DNA of 64,000 nt, taken from assembly GCA_029204225.1 (NCBI GenBank), contig MU832090.1, positions 23,866-87,865 on the forward strand, written 5' to 3'. A program made the translations under genes and the position numbers. The notes under the pieces are model-generated. The model was given only the letters and a program-made list of their open reading frames with translations. It was not told the origin of the DNA and ran no database searches. The stretch is from Diphasiastrum complanatum. Its lineage: Eukaryota > Streptophyta > Lycopodiopsida > Lycopodiales > Lycopodiaceae. Shown piece after piece: positions 33,132-45,300 of this stretch. Position 1 is the stretch's first letter, and each line of letters begins with the position of its first letter.

Positions 33132-33932
33132 TGTGAGAAATTGGCAAAAATCTAGCTTGGTATTTTTTATGACAGAAGTTTGTAAGTGAATCTCACATGT
33201 GTGGAGGATGTTCCCACGTGTGGAAAATTGTAGAAGTAAATCAAAATGTTTGATATAGGGGTCTCATAGAATCTCATAGTCAAGCATTTAGGTGTAGGAT
33301 GTTGATAGGGTCAAATTTGGCATAGATGGCAGATTATCCATTTCCACTTGTAATGCCACTATTGGGCCAAAATAGAGTAGAAGGCCAAACTTGTTCCAAT
33401 TAGAGTGTAGACAAGTGTAATGCTTTTGTTTGATGAAATTTAAGAGGTCCAATAGGTTTTAGAGGTGAAACCATGTGTGGTCCAATAGGAATTTGAGGTG
33501 TGCTTGAATATAGTCCAATATAATTTAGAGGTGCATGGATCAATGGTCCAATAGGATTAAGAGGTGGCAAAGTGTGATCCAATCATAGTTAAGCATAGTG
33601 GTAGCTCATGAATCTACTAATATCATTGTACTCCTCATTTGGATCTAATTGATTTTGAGATTGAGTGGATTTTGAGTGTCATTGAATTTCTAGCTTTCTC
33701 TCTCTACTCGAGAGCTCATGATGGTTTTTCTCTCTCTACCCGAGGAGAGCAGCTTGTTTCTACTTAGAATACTTTTGGAACACTTCCCACACATGTGAGT
33801 GAGAGTTGGAAGTGATTGAATGCATGTAGTAGTGTGTTTTTGCCATAGAATCAAAGATAGATCTTCAATCTCAATCTAGTCTTGATCTTGGTGCATCTAC
33901 ACACCTTAGGAGATCACAAGTACATGTAGTGA
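33132..33932. repeat. Solo LTR Y, first piece
   Basis: Starts TGTGAGAAATTGGC and is flanked by TCGTC (33127-33131); its end (40091-40120, ...GAAATTCAACA) is followed by TCATC (40121-40125). The two pieces total about 831 bp with TG...CA ends and an almost perfect duplication. No internal region remains apart from nested E2, so it is a solo LTR. The first ~135 nt match the LTR of element F. It carries CACATGTGTGG, CCACGTGTGG and CCACACGTGTG boxes. Confidence 0.75.
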
Positions 33933-34614
33933 TGTAAAAATTACAGCAAATAAGGATCCTAAAACACTTGAAATGATGAGGGAAACAATAGATTATGATT
34001 TCATAAGATTAGCACAAGTTGAACCATCAAAATCCATCAAAAATCTATGCTTGAACCTCACTAAATGGCCCAAATCCTTGAAGAAGGCTTCACACGTGTG
34101 AAAGTACGGCCTCCCACAGTCTGAGTACTGTACACCAGACCTACATTCAATCCTATAATCATTAGTAATCACAAGTACTCAAACAATTATGAACATAGAG
34201 AGCAATTGCACCATTATGAGAGAAAAAACATGAAATTGCTTGATTGATTTTGGTGAGATATCATCACCTATATATACATGATCCATCACGGTTTTGGGCA
34301 GGTATGAGTAGCCCTAAACCTATCCCTAATGCTAATTTTGGTGGATCTTTCATCCCTACCAAGTTAGGGTTGGAATCTTGGAGATCCCTCAACAATGCAA
34401 AAATTACCAAAAATAGCTCCTATTTTTTCTCCCTTGTATCTAAGCATAATTTGGACTCATTCCAAAGGTTCTAACACTTAGGTCTACTTGAGAACATCCT
34501 TATGAATGGAATCCTATGCTATTTGGCACGTGTGACAAGCCACATCATGACCATCTAACTATTTACAAGTCATATGACCAAAACTAGTCAAGCTAGAATT
34601 GTGAATTTTTAACA
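33933..34614 (-). repeat. 3' LTR of E2 (left)
   Basis: 682 bp, TGTAAAAATTACAGC...TTTTTAACA on the plus strand. Palindrome TTCACACGTGTGAA at 34089-34102. Confidence 0.94.
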
Positions 34615-34628
34615 CTCCTCCTCACTAT
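34615..34628 (-). other. Polypurine tract of E2
   Basis: On the minus strand ATAGTGAGGAGGAG lies between the ORF stop (34629-34631) and the 3' LTR start. Confidence 0.8.
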
Positions 34629-37600
34629 CTAGCTTGGTTCAATCATTGCTTTACTAATCACTCCAAGTGATGATCTGAACTTCATAAAAGGTGTCTTTTG
34701 AAGTGGTTTAGTAAGTAGATCAGCTACACATTCATTGCTTGGAACATGCTCCAAAGCAATCTCCTTGGCTTGCACCATTTCTCTCACAAAGTGATGGCAT
34801 ATCTCAATGTGCTTAGATCTTGCATGGAAGATTGGGTTAGATGCAAGGTGTTGGGCTGATATATTGTCATTGTAGATGATTGGTGCCTCCTCTGAATCCA
34901 TGATCTTTAGCTCCACCAATAATCTCTTGATCCAAAGTACCTCCTTTGTAGTGGTTGTCAAAGCTTTGTACTCGGCCTCGGTTGAAGATAGAGATATAGT
35001 TTCTTGCTTTTTTGAAAGCCATGAAACCACACCTTCTCCTATGAAAGTTGAATAGGCACTTGTTGATTTCCTATCCCTCTTGTCCCCTGCAAAATCTGAA
35101 TCACTAAATGCATGAAGGTTAATCACATCTCCTCTATATAGAATCCCAAAATCCAATGTACCCGAGATGTATCTTAGAATCCTCTTAGCCTTTTTCCAAT
35201 GGATATTCAATGGCTTTTGCATGGATTGGCTCAACCTACATACACTAAAGCTAAGATCTGGTCTAGTTATAGTGATCCACATTAAGGAACCTATAAGTTG
35301 CCTAAACAAAGTGATGTCCATGAAGGATCTTTCATCATCTTCATTTGGCACTTTTACATCTTGCTCCATTGGTGTGTCAACACTTTTGCATACTTCCATC
35401 TTAAACTTCTTCAAAAGACTTTGAGCATAGTTTACTTGACTTATAAAGATAAAATCAGACCCTCTAAGTACTTCTATGCCTAAGATGAAGTGAAGACACC
35501 CTAGATCTACCATCTTGAACTCTAAGGATAGATCTATCTTGATTTTTTCAATACCATCAACACTATTTCCACTAATGATGATGTCATCTACATAAATGAG
35601 TAAAAGTACAATACCAACATCATCAAACTTAATGTAAAGAGTGGGATCATATTCACTTTGAACAAAAGAAAGTGAAATAAGATAGCAATGTAGTCTTGAA
35701 TTCCAAGATCTCGAGGCTTGCTTCAAGCCATAGATGCTTCTTTGGAGATGGCATACTTTGTTCTCCATTCCATGCTTGATGAACCCTTGTGGCTGCTCCA
35801 TATAGATATCTTCTTCCAAAAAACCATTCAAGAAAGCATTAGAGACATCCATTTGACATAGAATCCATCCAAAATGTGATGCAAGTGCAATGATTAGCCT
35901 TATTGTGACCATCTTGGCCACGGGTGCAAAAGTTTCCTCATAGTCTATCCCTCTCTCTTGAGCATAACCTTTTGCAACTAATCTTGCTTTATGTTTGTTA
36001 ACACTCCCATTTGCATTCAACTTAAGCTTGAAGACCCACTTGCATCCTATTACATTCCTTTGAGGTCTCTCAACAAGCAACCAAGTTTCATTCTCAATCA
36101 AGGCATCATACTCATCCAACATAGCTTTATACCATTCTTTGGAGTTCAATGCATCTTCAACATTAGACGGTTCTTCAAAACTAGATAAAGCATAAGAAGT
36201 GGATGAGATACCCTCAACTTGCTGTCCTTTCCCTTGATATGTGAGCCTTGATGGCTCCACTTTTGCCCTTGAAGATCTCCTTGGTGTGATAGGTGGGTTT
36301 GGTGCTTGCTCCTCCATGAGCTCCTCCTCAAAACCAAGATCTTGCTCCTCGGCCATCTTCTTCTTGATTGTTGGAGCACTTGAGCCTTCTTCAAGCATAT
36401 GCATATGATGTTCATCAAAGATGACATCCCTTGAAACAACAAATTTGTTCAAGGATGGGAGATAGACTTTGTAGCCCTTGCTTGAGCTTGCATATCCAAG
36501 CATGATCCCTCTTGTGGAAGATGGATCCTCCTTGGTTCTTGTTTCCAATGGCACATGCACATAACATATACACCCAAAAACTTTCAAGTGATTAAGATTG
36601 GGTTTCTTTCCATACAACATCTCATAAGGAGTTTTGCCTTCAATTGCTTTGCAAGACACCCTATTCATCAAGTAGTTTGCACATACAAGAGACTCACCCC
36701 AAAAGGATTTGGGCAAACAAGCATCTAATCTTAAAGCCTTAGAACATTCACATAATGTTCTATTCCTTCTTTCAGCAACTCCATTTTGTTGAGGAGTGTA
36801 AGGACAAGAAGTCTCTTTCTTGATCCCTTCCTCCTCACAAAAGGCCTTGAACTCATTGGAGATGAATTCTCCACCATTGTCACTTCTAAGAATTTTGATG
36901 CTATGATTATGATGCTTTTCCACAAACAACTTGAACTTTACAAAAGTATCAAATACTTGAGACTTGAAAGAAAGTAAGAACACCCAACAATATCTTGAGT
37001 AGTCATCAATGAAGGTTAAAAACATGGATGAACCTCCATTAGATTTGGTGCTAGCAATGTGCACATCCGAGTGTATGAGTTCAAGAGGATGAGATGACTT
37101 TGTGATGGAGTTAGGAAACACCTTCTTATGTGCCTTGGATAAGGCACAAGCTTCACAAACCTTGTCTTCCTTCCCAATAGACCTTGGTAGGCCTAAAACA
37201 TACTCCTCCTTGATCATAGCCTCCATGGAACCCAAGTTGACATGTCCAAGTCTTTTGTGCCATAAAGTAAAGGTAGATATCTTGCTCTTCTCGGCCAACA
37301 TGACAACATTAGTATCCACAAATGCATCCAACTTATAAAGTTTGCCAAGTCTAGTGCCCTTAGCCACTATCTTACCCTTCTTCTTGATGAAACATTCATT
37401 TGAAGCAAAGTCAACATTGAAACCATTGTCTACCATTTGGCCAACACTTAGTAGATTCTTTGTTATTGTAGGAATGTACAAAACACCTTCTATGTTGATC
37501 TTTTTGGAAGATCCTAAGCAAAGGGGAATGCTACCAACTCCTTCAATCTTACAAGCTTCATCATTTGCTGTATAGATAGACTTTACAGGTCCATCATAAG

Positions 37601-38597
37601 ATAAGAGAGAAGAGAAAAACTCCCTTTTACTAGTCATGTGTGAACTAGCACCCGAGTCAATCCACCAAGGATCTTCTCCTTTGAAGCTTGTTGAAGAAAA
37701 TATGGACATCATGAGAGAGTCCTCATGTGAACTCTCCTCCTCCTCCTCTTTGCTCATGTTGGCTTGGCTTTGATCTTGCTTCCTCTTGAAGCATTCCGAG
37801 GCATAATGCCCCATCTTGCTACAATAGTAACACTTCACCTTTGATTTGTCCTTCTTGACTTTGGTGGTTGATGGAGATGCCTTTGGGGGTCCTTCTTGAT
37901 CCTCAAGCTTTGTAGACTTCTTGAATGTTGATCCTTTGCCTTTGGACTTGCCTTTGCCTTTGGTGAAGAGAGCTTGGTCATCTCCACCTTGGATGGAAAG
38001 CCTATCCATCCTCTCTTGCATTTGGCTCCTTCTTGATTCCTCGGCCATGAGTGTGCCTTGGAGCTCTTCAAGTATGGGTAGCTTACCCATAATTGCATAT
38101 CCCTGAACCAAATTGTCAAATTCAAAGCTTAGTCCATTCAATATGAGTTGAACAAGCTCTTCATCCTTGATAGGGTCACCTATAAAGGCTAGCTCTTTGT
38201 TCAATTCCTTTACTCTTAGGACAAAAGTATGTGCACTCTCTCCTTTCTTTTGATAGCTTCTATAGATTTGATTCTTCAAAGCTAACATTCTAGTTTGGTT
38301 CTTGGATTCATAGACCTTTTGCAAAGTCTCCCAAGCATCTTGAGATGAAGTGCAATCTCCTACCTCTCTTAAGAGTTCATTTGCAACATTCATTTTTATG
38401 CAATGTAGTGCAACATTGCACCTCTTGATGTATTTGGCTTTTTCTTGAGGATGAATAGGTTCACCCTCCTTACCATTTACAATTTCCATCAGATCTTGCA
38501 TGATCATGATAGATTCCATTCTAACTTTCCATATGGAATAGTTAGTTTTGTTGAGCCTTTCATTAGTATCCAAAAGATATGCATTTATAGATGCCAT
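34629..38597 (-). CDS. E2 copia gag-pol polyprotein (1,322 aa)
   Basis: An uninterrupted frame encodes gag (1 to about 240), zinc knuckle CYYCSKMGHYASEC at 256-269 and protease DSG at 314-316 (WWIDSGASSHM). Pre-integrase LWHKRLGHVNLGSM follows. The integrase core has HSDVHIAS, RSDNGGEFIS and QQNGVAERRNR. RT has KHKARLVAKGYAQ, MDVSNAFLNG and YVDDIII near residue 1000. RNase H has FSDSDFAGDKRDRKS, LSSTEAEYKAL and HARSKHIEICHHF, and the tail is ADLLTKPLQ. The start MASINAYLLD fits the family alignment. It differs from E1 and E3 in gag and in ending before, not inside, the polypurine tract. It is a separate subfamily from E1 and E3 but has the same architecture and could be functional. Confidence 0.97.
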   Translation of the reverse strand: MASINAYLLDTNERLNKTNYSIWKVRMESIMIMQDLMEIVNGKEGEPIHPQEKAKYIKRCNVALHCIKMNVANELLREVGDCTSSQDAWETLQKVYESKNQTRMLALKNQIYRSYQKKGESAHTFVLRVKELNKELAFIGDPIKDEELVQLILNGLSFEFDNLVQGYAIMGKLPILEELQGTLMAEESRRSQMQERMDRLSIQGGDDQALFTKGKGKSKGKGSTFKKSTKLEDQEGPPKASPSTTKVKKDKSKVKCYYCSKMGHYASECFKRKQDQSQANMSKEEEEESSHEDSLMMSIFSSTSFKGEDPWWIDSGASSHMTSKREFFSSLLSYDGPVKSIYTANDEACKIEGVGSIPLCLGSSKKINIEGVLYIPTITKNLLSVGQMVDNGFNVDFASNECFIKKKGKIVAKGTRLGKLYKLDAFVDTNVVMLAEKSKISTFTLWHKRLGHVNLGSMEAMIKEEYVLGLPRSIGKEDKVCEACALSKAHKKVFPNSITKSSHPLELIHSDVHIASTKSNGGSSMFLTFIDDYSRYCWVFLLSFKSQVFDTFVKFKLFVEKHHNHSIKILRSDNGGEFISNEFKAFCEEEGIKKETSCPYTPQQNGVAERRNRTLCECSKALRLDACLPKSFWGESLVCANYLMNRVSCKAIEGKTPYEMLYGKKPNLNHLKVFGCICYVHVPLETRTKEDPSSTRGIMLGYASSSKGYKVYLPSLNKFVVSRDVIFDEHHMHMLEEGSSAPTIKKKMAEEQDLGFEEELMEEQAPNPPITPRRSSRAKVEPSRLTYQGKGQQVEGISSTSYALSSFEEPSNVEDALNSKEWYKAMLDEYDALIENETWLLVERPQRNVIGCKWVFKLKLNANGSVNKHKARLVAKGYAQERGIDYEETFAPVAKMVTIRLIIALASHFGWILCQMDVSNAFLNGFLEEDIYMEQPQGFIKHGMENKVCHLQRSIYGLKQASRSWNSRLHCYLISLSFVQSEYDPTLYIKFDDVGIVLLLIYVDDIIISGNSVDGIEKIKIDLSLEFKMVDLGCLHFILGIEVLRGSDFIFISQVNYAQSLLKKFKMEVCKSVDTPMEQDVKVPNEDDERSFMDITLFRQLIGSLMWITITRPDLSFSVCRLSQSMQKPLNIHWKKAKRILRYISGTLDFGILYRGDVINLHAFSDSDFAGDKRDRKSTSAYSTFIGEGVVSWLSKKQETISLSSTEAEYKALTTTTKEVLWIKRLLVELKIMDSEEAPIIYNDNISAQHLASNPIFHARSKHIEICHHFVREMVQAKEIALEHVPSNECVADLLTKPLQKTPFMKFRSSLGVISKAMIEPS

Positions 38598-39396
38598 CTA
38601 GTCTCCTAATCAAGGACTTGACACAAATGAAGGTTACTTCTATTGATTTGATTGAAGGTCTACCTTATCCCACTTCTTAGGAACCTGAAAAGATCAGTAA
38701 TAGACTTCCTATAAAGATCTAAGAATGATCTCTAACAAAATCAAATCATAGAATACTAGAAACAATGCACTTGCTTGATTGAAGTAGACAATACTAGTAG
38801 AATTGCCCCTCTTTCTATAAAGAACATTAAAGCTTCCAAATGATCTGATCAAGAGTGAATTTCAGCAACCTAATATACTTCCAAAATCACTTGTAAAAGA
38901 TCTAAATGGAACTTAATGAGGATGCAACACAATCTACTATCCAATCACAAGCAAAAAATGATCAAAATTGATGAAAAATTGATCTAATTTGGTGCATAAG
39001 TCAAGCAATGGTTGGACTGAACCTAAATCACTTTAGGAGGTGCCTACTACACCTTAGAACAGCCTTGAAGAGTCCCCAAAACTCTGATCTTCCCTCTCCT
39101 TGAATGCTAGAAAGCCTTCTCTATGAAATCACCTCCAAAACTCGCTTAGAAATCAATGCTTGGAGCAAGCAAAACTTGCTATCTTGGTAATGTGAATTGA
39201 ATTCAACTTTGCCTCTGGTTTTAGACACCTAAACACCTGCAAATGAAGTCACACAACACCAATCTCCAATGTATTTGACTCACTTTGAGTTCTAGAATCA
39301 ATACTAGATGCTAAGATCCAATCTACACAAGATTTAGATCAAAAATTGTGATCAAATTGAGTGAAAACCAAGGATTTAGCTCATTTCAGCCTTTAG

Positions 39397-39408
39397 GCTC
39401 TGATACCA
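39397..39408 (-). other. Primer-binding site of E2
   Basis: The minus strand reads TGGTATCAGAGC directly after the 5' LTR: an initiator tRNA(Met)-type site identical to that of E1. Confidence 0.9.
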
Positions 39409-40090
39409 TGTAAAAATTATAGCAAATAAGGATCCTAAAACACTTGAAATGATGAGGGAAACAATAGATTATGATTTCATAAGATTAGCACAAGTTGAAC
39501 CATCAAAATCCATCAAAAATCTATGCTTGAACCTCACTAAATGGCCCAAATCCTTGAAGAAGGCTTCACACGTGTGAAAGTACGGCCTCCCACAGTCTGA
39601 GTACTGTACACCAGACCTACATTCAATCCTATAATCATTAGTAATCACAAGTACTCAAACAATTATGAACATAGAGAGCAATTGCACCATTATGAGAGAA
39701 AAAACATGAAATTGCTTGATTGATTTTGGTGAGATATCATCACCTATATATACATGATCCATCACGGTTTTGGGCAGGTATGAGTAGCCCTAAACCTATC
39801 CCTAATTCTAATTTTGGTGGATCTTTCATCCCTACCAAGTTAGGGTTGGAATCTTGGAGATCCCTCAACAATGCAAAAATTACCAAAAATAGCTCCTATT
39901 TTTTCTCCCTTGTATCTAAGCATAATTTGGACTTATTCCAAAGGTTCTAACACTTAGGTCTACTTGAGAACATCCTTATGAATGGAATCCTATGCTATTT
40001 GGCACGTGTGACAAGCCACATCATGACCATCTAACTATTTACAAGTCATATGACCAAAACTAGTCAAGCTAGAATTGTGAATTTTTAACA
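39409..40090 (-). repeat. 5' LTR of E2 (right)
   Basis: 682 bp; differs from the left copy at TTATAG/TTACAG, TAATTC/TAATGC and GGACTT/GGACTC. TATA motif TATATATA at 39745-39752 and palindrome TTCACACGTGTGAA at 39565-39578, about 170 nt downstream of the TATA box in the direction of transcription. Confidence 0.94.
39745..39752 (-). promoter_or_regulatory. TATA box of the E2 LTR promoter
   Basis: TATATATA within CACCTATATATACATG in the 5' LTR of this minus-strand element. It is the only strong TATA motif there. Confidence 0.6.
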
Positions 40091-40120
40091 GTGGACAATC
40101 CACACGTGTGAAATTCAACA
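40091..40120. repeat. Solo LTR Y, second piece
   Basis: 30 bp, GTGGACAATCCACACGTG... ending TTCAACA, then the TCATC duplication. It completes the LTR begun at 33132. Confidence 0.7.
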
Positions 40121-40125
40121 TCATC

Positions 40126-40938
40126 CACCTTCTAAGTTCTACAAAGCTTAACAACTGTGAAATAAAAACATAAACGAAAAGAGAGCACCAAGGCTTCCCA
40201 ACTGGTGCTCGAAATAGAAACTAATTAAGGTGTGGCTAAGGCGGTACCAACTAGCCACTACTTGGAAAGTAAATAAACTTGCTAAGGCGGTACCCAACTA
40301 GCAAGGATCAACAATAAACTAGGCTTGCTAAGGCTTCCCAACTAGCAAACCGTAAAACTAATACTAACTCCCAAAGGAAAATAAATAATAAATTGCGGCT
40401 AACTAAATAATTATCAAATAAAGCATGCCACAATAATCCAATGAAAGGAGGCAAGAGGAGGCCCGAGCACCTTCCCTCAAGCTATGCGCCTTTCAATGGG
40501 AACACAAAGAAATAGAATGATAATCTCAAAGAGAGAGCAATTTAGCATAATCTCAGAGTGTTGTTTTACAAGGGAAATGCCTCTCTTCTTATAGCAAGAA
40601 GGGCCTTCCATAAGCTTCTACTAACTTATGGGATTATTTTCTAAAACTTGCAATTCTAAGACTTCTAAACTTCTCCACTTCTAACTTAGAAAGCCTAAGA
40701 CTCTAAACTTAGAACTCAAGATAACTTGGAATCTTTTATTTTCTAAGCTTAAGTTTCTAAGTTGAAGTTCTCTAAGTTAAGTTTTCTAACTTAGAAGTTT
40801 AGAATTTAATTAAGTTTCTACCCATGGACTTATAACACACATGTCATGGTAGAAGTTTATTAACAAGTACTCACAGTGGGCTTATAATACACATGCCACG
40901 GTGTTTTATTTTACTTTGATTTTACTTTGTTGCTAACA
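40126..40938 (-). repeat. Left (3') LTR of G, main piece
   Basis: Resumes CACCTTCTAAGTTCTAC and ends TTGCTAACA, followed by a polypurine tract (minus strand GGATGGGGATAG). It contains three related ~46-bp modules with CTAAGGCGGTACC or CTAAGGCTTCCC followed by AACTAGC. The right LTR lacks one of these modules, which accounts for its shorter length. Confidence 0.88.
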
Positions 40939-41675
40939 CTATCCCCATCCTTATTTGATTGGCGGTCCCATACCAATGGTAATAGAAAGAACTCCACTCC
41001 TTATGGTGTAGGAGTCAAAGTCAGTGCACTTGTAGACATGGAACTTTTTGTGAAGTGCTGCTCTATAGGAGATGAAGCTTTGAAGAAGGATGAGTGTCTC
41101 CAAAGATTTGGCTCTTTGATGGTTTGTATTTCCAATTGCTCACGCTGATGATTCAATGGATGATGTACAAGACCTTGGGTTGTTGAACAACACAAGGTGA
41201 GAATGAACGGTAATGAGATGAAGGTGAGGGTAAGTGGCAAGATGTGAGTCGGATATAGAGGGTGGTGGAGGTGGGTGAATAGATCGACGGTTTGTTGCTC
41301 ATAGTAGTCTCTTGAAAACATAATGTTGGCATAATTGTGATTGTCGCATTGTAACTTAATTGTACCGTTGACAACTCCATAAAGGACTGCTTGGAATAGA
41401 GGCTTGAACGATCGCCCTTTTATTTTTTTTGTATAAAGTAGTGCCCTTTGAATAGTCAACAAGTTAATAATTTGCCGATTTCTGTAATTGCGACAACACC
41501 CCTTGTTGTGTTGTAAAAAATCTCCAAGGTCCTTTTGATAATATGCTTGTCTTGGCTCGGCGGGAGTTCTGAATTGGCATCATTTGTATGCTGTAGATGC
41601 TGCAGACTTGTCTGCTCCACGAAGTGCTTCAAGTGAGAACTAGAGCAAGTTCAGAATGATCAATCAGGTGGGAAT
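40939..41675 (-). other. 3' internal region of G
   Basis: It lies between the LTR/polypurine tract and the E3 insertion. A 153-codon open stretch at 41462-41001 shows no retroelement motif. No RT, RNase H or integrase signature was found. Confidence 0.5.
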
Positions 41676-42330
41676 TGTGAAAAATACAGATCCTAAGTGG
41701 ATCTAAACTCCAAGATCATTGGCTTGAATGCTTGCACTCCAAACTACATAAGCTAGGAATTGGCAACACATTCTATGCTACCTAGAATGCAAAGAACTTG
41801 ATCAAAAAACATTTATCACAAATGGAAACTTCCATAAACATCAAGTGCGGCCCAAAATAGCATTATACAGTCCATAATACATCAGTCTACCACTTTTGGA
41901 AAGCACCTAAGATCATACACAATAGCTTGAAGACAATACACACAACAATGCTCTCAATGGAGGAAGAAACAATGACAATGATCTATTGATCTCAATGAAG
42001 CATACAAAAGGTTTCTCCAACCTGTTCTCCACGACTTCCCTACTATTTATGGATGAGGAAGATGACTCTCTCTCCTCTCTCTAGAAGGTACTTGACCCTA
42101 GATATTCCCTATATAGGAAAAATAGCTAAAAATGGCTTATATGACCAAAATACATCAAAATGGTCTCATTTTGAAGGGTATGAAGTTTGACACTTCATCA
42201 TACTGAAAAAATACAGTAAATAAAAACATTGTGGCCTGGTTCACACGTGCAAAACTCCAGAACCAAAACTATTTACAATTTTAGCCAATTTAGGTCTCAA
42301 ACTAGCTAGGAAATGCTGACAATTTTCACA
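41676..42330 (-). repeat. 3' LTR of E3 (left)
   Basis: 655 bp, TGTGAAAAATACAG...AATTTTCACA on the plus strand. It contains TTCACACGTGC near 42240 and a TATATAGG motif near 42110. Confidence 0.95.
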
Positions 42331-45300
42331 CTCCCTCTTCAACATTGGATGCTAGTTTCAACATAGTCTTTGAGCACATTCCAAGATTAGATCTATGCAT
42401 TAAATATAGGTCCTTTCCCAATGGTTTGGTGAAGATATCAGCCACACACTCCTTTGAAGAGACATGTTGAAGCTCCACCTCTTTGGCAATGACTTGATCT
42501 CTCACAAAATGGTGAGCAATCTCAATGTGCTTGCTCCTTGCATGAAAAACAGGATTGCTTGCCAAGCTTTGGGCTGAAAGGTTATCACAAAGTATGATTG
42601 GAGTCTTCTCTGGTTCCAGCAAGTGAAGATCCAATAACATCCTCTTGATCCAAAGAATCTCCTTGGTGCATGTTGTTAATGCCTTGTACTCGGCTTCGGT
42701 GGAAGATAGAGAGATAGTTGGTTGCTTCTTTGATAGCCATGAGACCACTCCATCTCCAAGATAGATTGCAAAGGCACTTGTTGACTTCCTATCCATTTGA
42801 TCACCTGCAAAATCTGAATCTGAAAATCCACAAAGGTTAGGTGTAGTACCTCCATACAAGATGCCAAAATCTCTAGATCCCGAGATGTATCTAAGTACTC
42901 TCTTTCCTAGGTTCCAATGAGCCTCACTAGGATCTTGCATAAATTGACTTAGTTTACCAACCACAAAGCTTAGATCAGGTCTTGTGATGGTTAACCATAT
43001 AAGAGATCCTATTAGCTTTCTATAGAGAGTAATGTCCTTGAAGGATCTTTCATTACTTCTTGTAGTTAGCTTTACATTTGATTCCATAGGAGTAGAAACA
43101 ACTTTACAATCTTCCATATGAAACCTTTTTAGAATAGAGTTAACATACTTTTCTTGACATATGAATGTAGATTTAGAAGTTCTAATAATCTCTATTCCTA
43201 AGATATAATGAAGTTTACCAAGATCTTGAATTTCAAACTCTCTTTTGAGTGCCATCTTGATTTCATCTATATCTAGATTGTTACCACCACTTAAGATAAT
43301 GTCATCAACATAGATCAAAAGTAAAGTGATATCATTTTCATTCAATCTAAAGTAGAGAGAATGATCATACTCACTCATAACAAAGTTTTGAGAAAGTAAG
43401 AAGGAATTGAGCTTAGCATACCAACTCCTTGGTGCTTGCTTTAGCCCATACAAACTCTTTTGGAGATAGCACACATGATTAGGCTCATCATGTGAAACAT
43501 AGCCCTCGGGTTGCTCCATGTAAATATCTTCTTCAAGATCACCATTCAAGAAGGCATTAGTAACATCCATTTGCCACATATCCCAATCATAAAGAGTTGC
43601 AAGAGAGATTAGGATTCGAATAGTTACCATCTTTGCCACGGGTGCAAAGGTCTCATCATAGTCAATACCATATTCTTGAGCATACCCCTTTGCCACCAAC
43701 CTTGCCTTGTACTTGTTGATTGATCCATCTTGATTTGTCTTGATCTTGAAGATCCACTTACAACCAATTGCCTTCTTGTCCTTTGGAAGCTTTACCAACC
43801 TCCATGTGTTGCTTTTGATGAGTGCTTGATGCTCATGATCCATGGCTTGGATCCATTCCTTCTTTTGAATTGCTTCACCTACACAAGTTGGTTCATCAAA
43901 AGAGGTAAGAAAAGCAAAGTTAGAGTTGTCCACCACTTGCTTTCCTTTTTCATCATAGGTTAGCCTTGATGGCTTAGCCCTTTGCCTTTGAGTCTTCCTT
44001 GAAGTTTGCTTTGGAGTGGCATCTCCATCTTCATCCAAGACATCTTGCACATCATGATGATTAGTAGGCACATCAACATCAACATCAACAACATTGGAAA
44101 CATTCTCTTCATGAAAGATGACATCCCTACTTATGACAAATTTCTTTGTAGAAGGAATGTACACTTTGTAAGCCTTGCTTACTTCACTATAGCCAACAAA
44201 CACACCCTTCTTTGATGAAGGATCTTCTTTAGTTCTATCATCAAGTGTGATATTGACAAAACATGTACATCCAAAGATCCTACAATGCTTGACACTCGGC
44301 CTTCTACCATAAAGAACCTCATGAGGAGTTTTACCATCCAAGGAAGCACTTGTCCATCTATTACATAGATAGTTAGCACATGCTAAAGCTTCCCCCCAAA
44401 AAGACTTAGCAAGATTAGCATGTAGTCTCATTGCCTTGGCACATTCACAAAGGGTTCTATTCTTCCTCTCGGCCACTCCATTCTGTTGTGGAGTCCTAGG
44501 ACTAGACATCTCCCTCTTAATCCCATGTGCTATACAAAAGTCTTTGAACCTATTTGAGGTGTATTCTCCTCCATTATCAGATCTTAAGCATTTGATCTTT
44601 GTATTGAATTGGTTTTCCATTTCATTCTTGAACTTGACAAATGCAGCAAACACTTCATCCTTACTTTTAAGAAGATAGATCCAAGTATACCTACTAAAGT
44701 CATCAATGAAAGTTGCATACATCTTTGCCCCACCATTGCTAGTTGTACTAGAAGAATGAATATCAGAATGCACAAGTTGAAAAGCTTCTTTAGATCTAGA
44801 AGTAGATCTAGAATAAGCAAGTTTATGAGATTTGGACAAGGCACAATGTTCACAAACACTATTGTTTGCAACAAGACTTTTAGGGAGACCAAGAACAAGC
44901 TCTTTCTTTGCCATTACCTCCAAAGATTTGAAGTTGGGATGGCCCAACCTCTTGTGCCAAACTTCTTGGTTTGTCAATTGCTCCCTAGCCATACATCCTT
45001 CATGATTAGAGATCACACATGCATCAAGCTTGAAAAGTTTACCATGCCTCCTACCTTGAGCAATCAAGGATCCACATTTACTTATCAAACATGCATCTCC
45101 AATGAACTCCACATCAAGTCCTTTGTCAATCATTTGACTTACACTAAGCAAATTCTTAGTGATTGAAGGAATGTACAAAACATTTTCAAGATTTGCTTTC
45201 CTATTTGTTGAAAGGGAAATAGGAATAGTGCCTATGCCTTTGATGTCACATTGACCATCATTTGCAGTGTAGATGATGTTACCTTCTCCCTCATAAGACA

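Larger units (their letters stand above)
33933..40090 (-). mobile_element. Intact Ty1/copia element E2
   Basis: 6,158 bp with two 682-bp LTRs (33933-34614, 39409-40090) that differ at three positions seen by eye. The primer-binding site, ~800-nt leader, one uninterrupted polyprotein ORF and polypurine tract are all present. Flanks are agtga (left) and gtgga (right), so the target duplication is imperfect. It is inserted into solo LTR Y. Confidence 0.94.

Noticed and set aside
41001-41462. 153-codon minus-strand open stretch in G
   Set aside because: No recognisable motif and low-complexity His/Leu/Thr composition; no support beyond openness.
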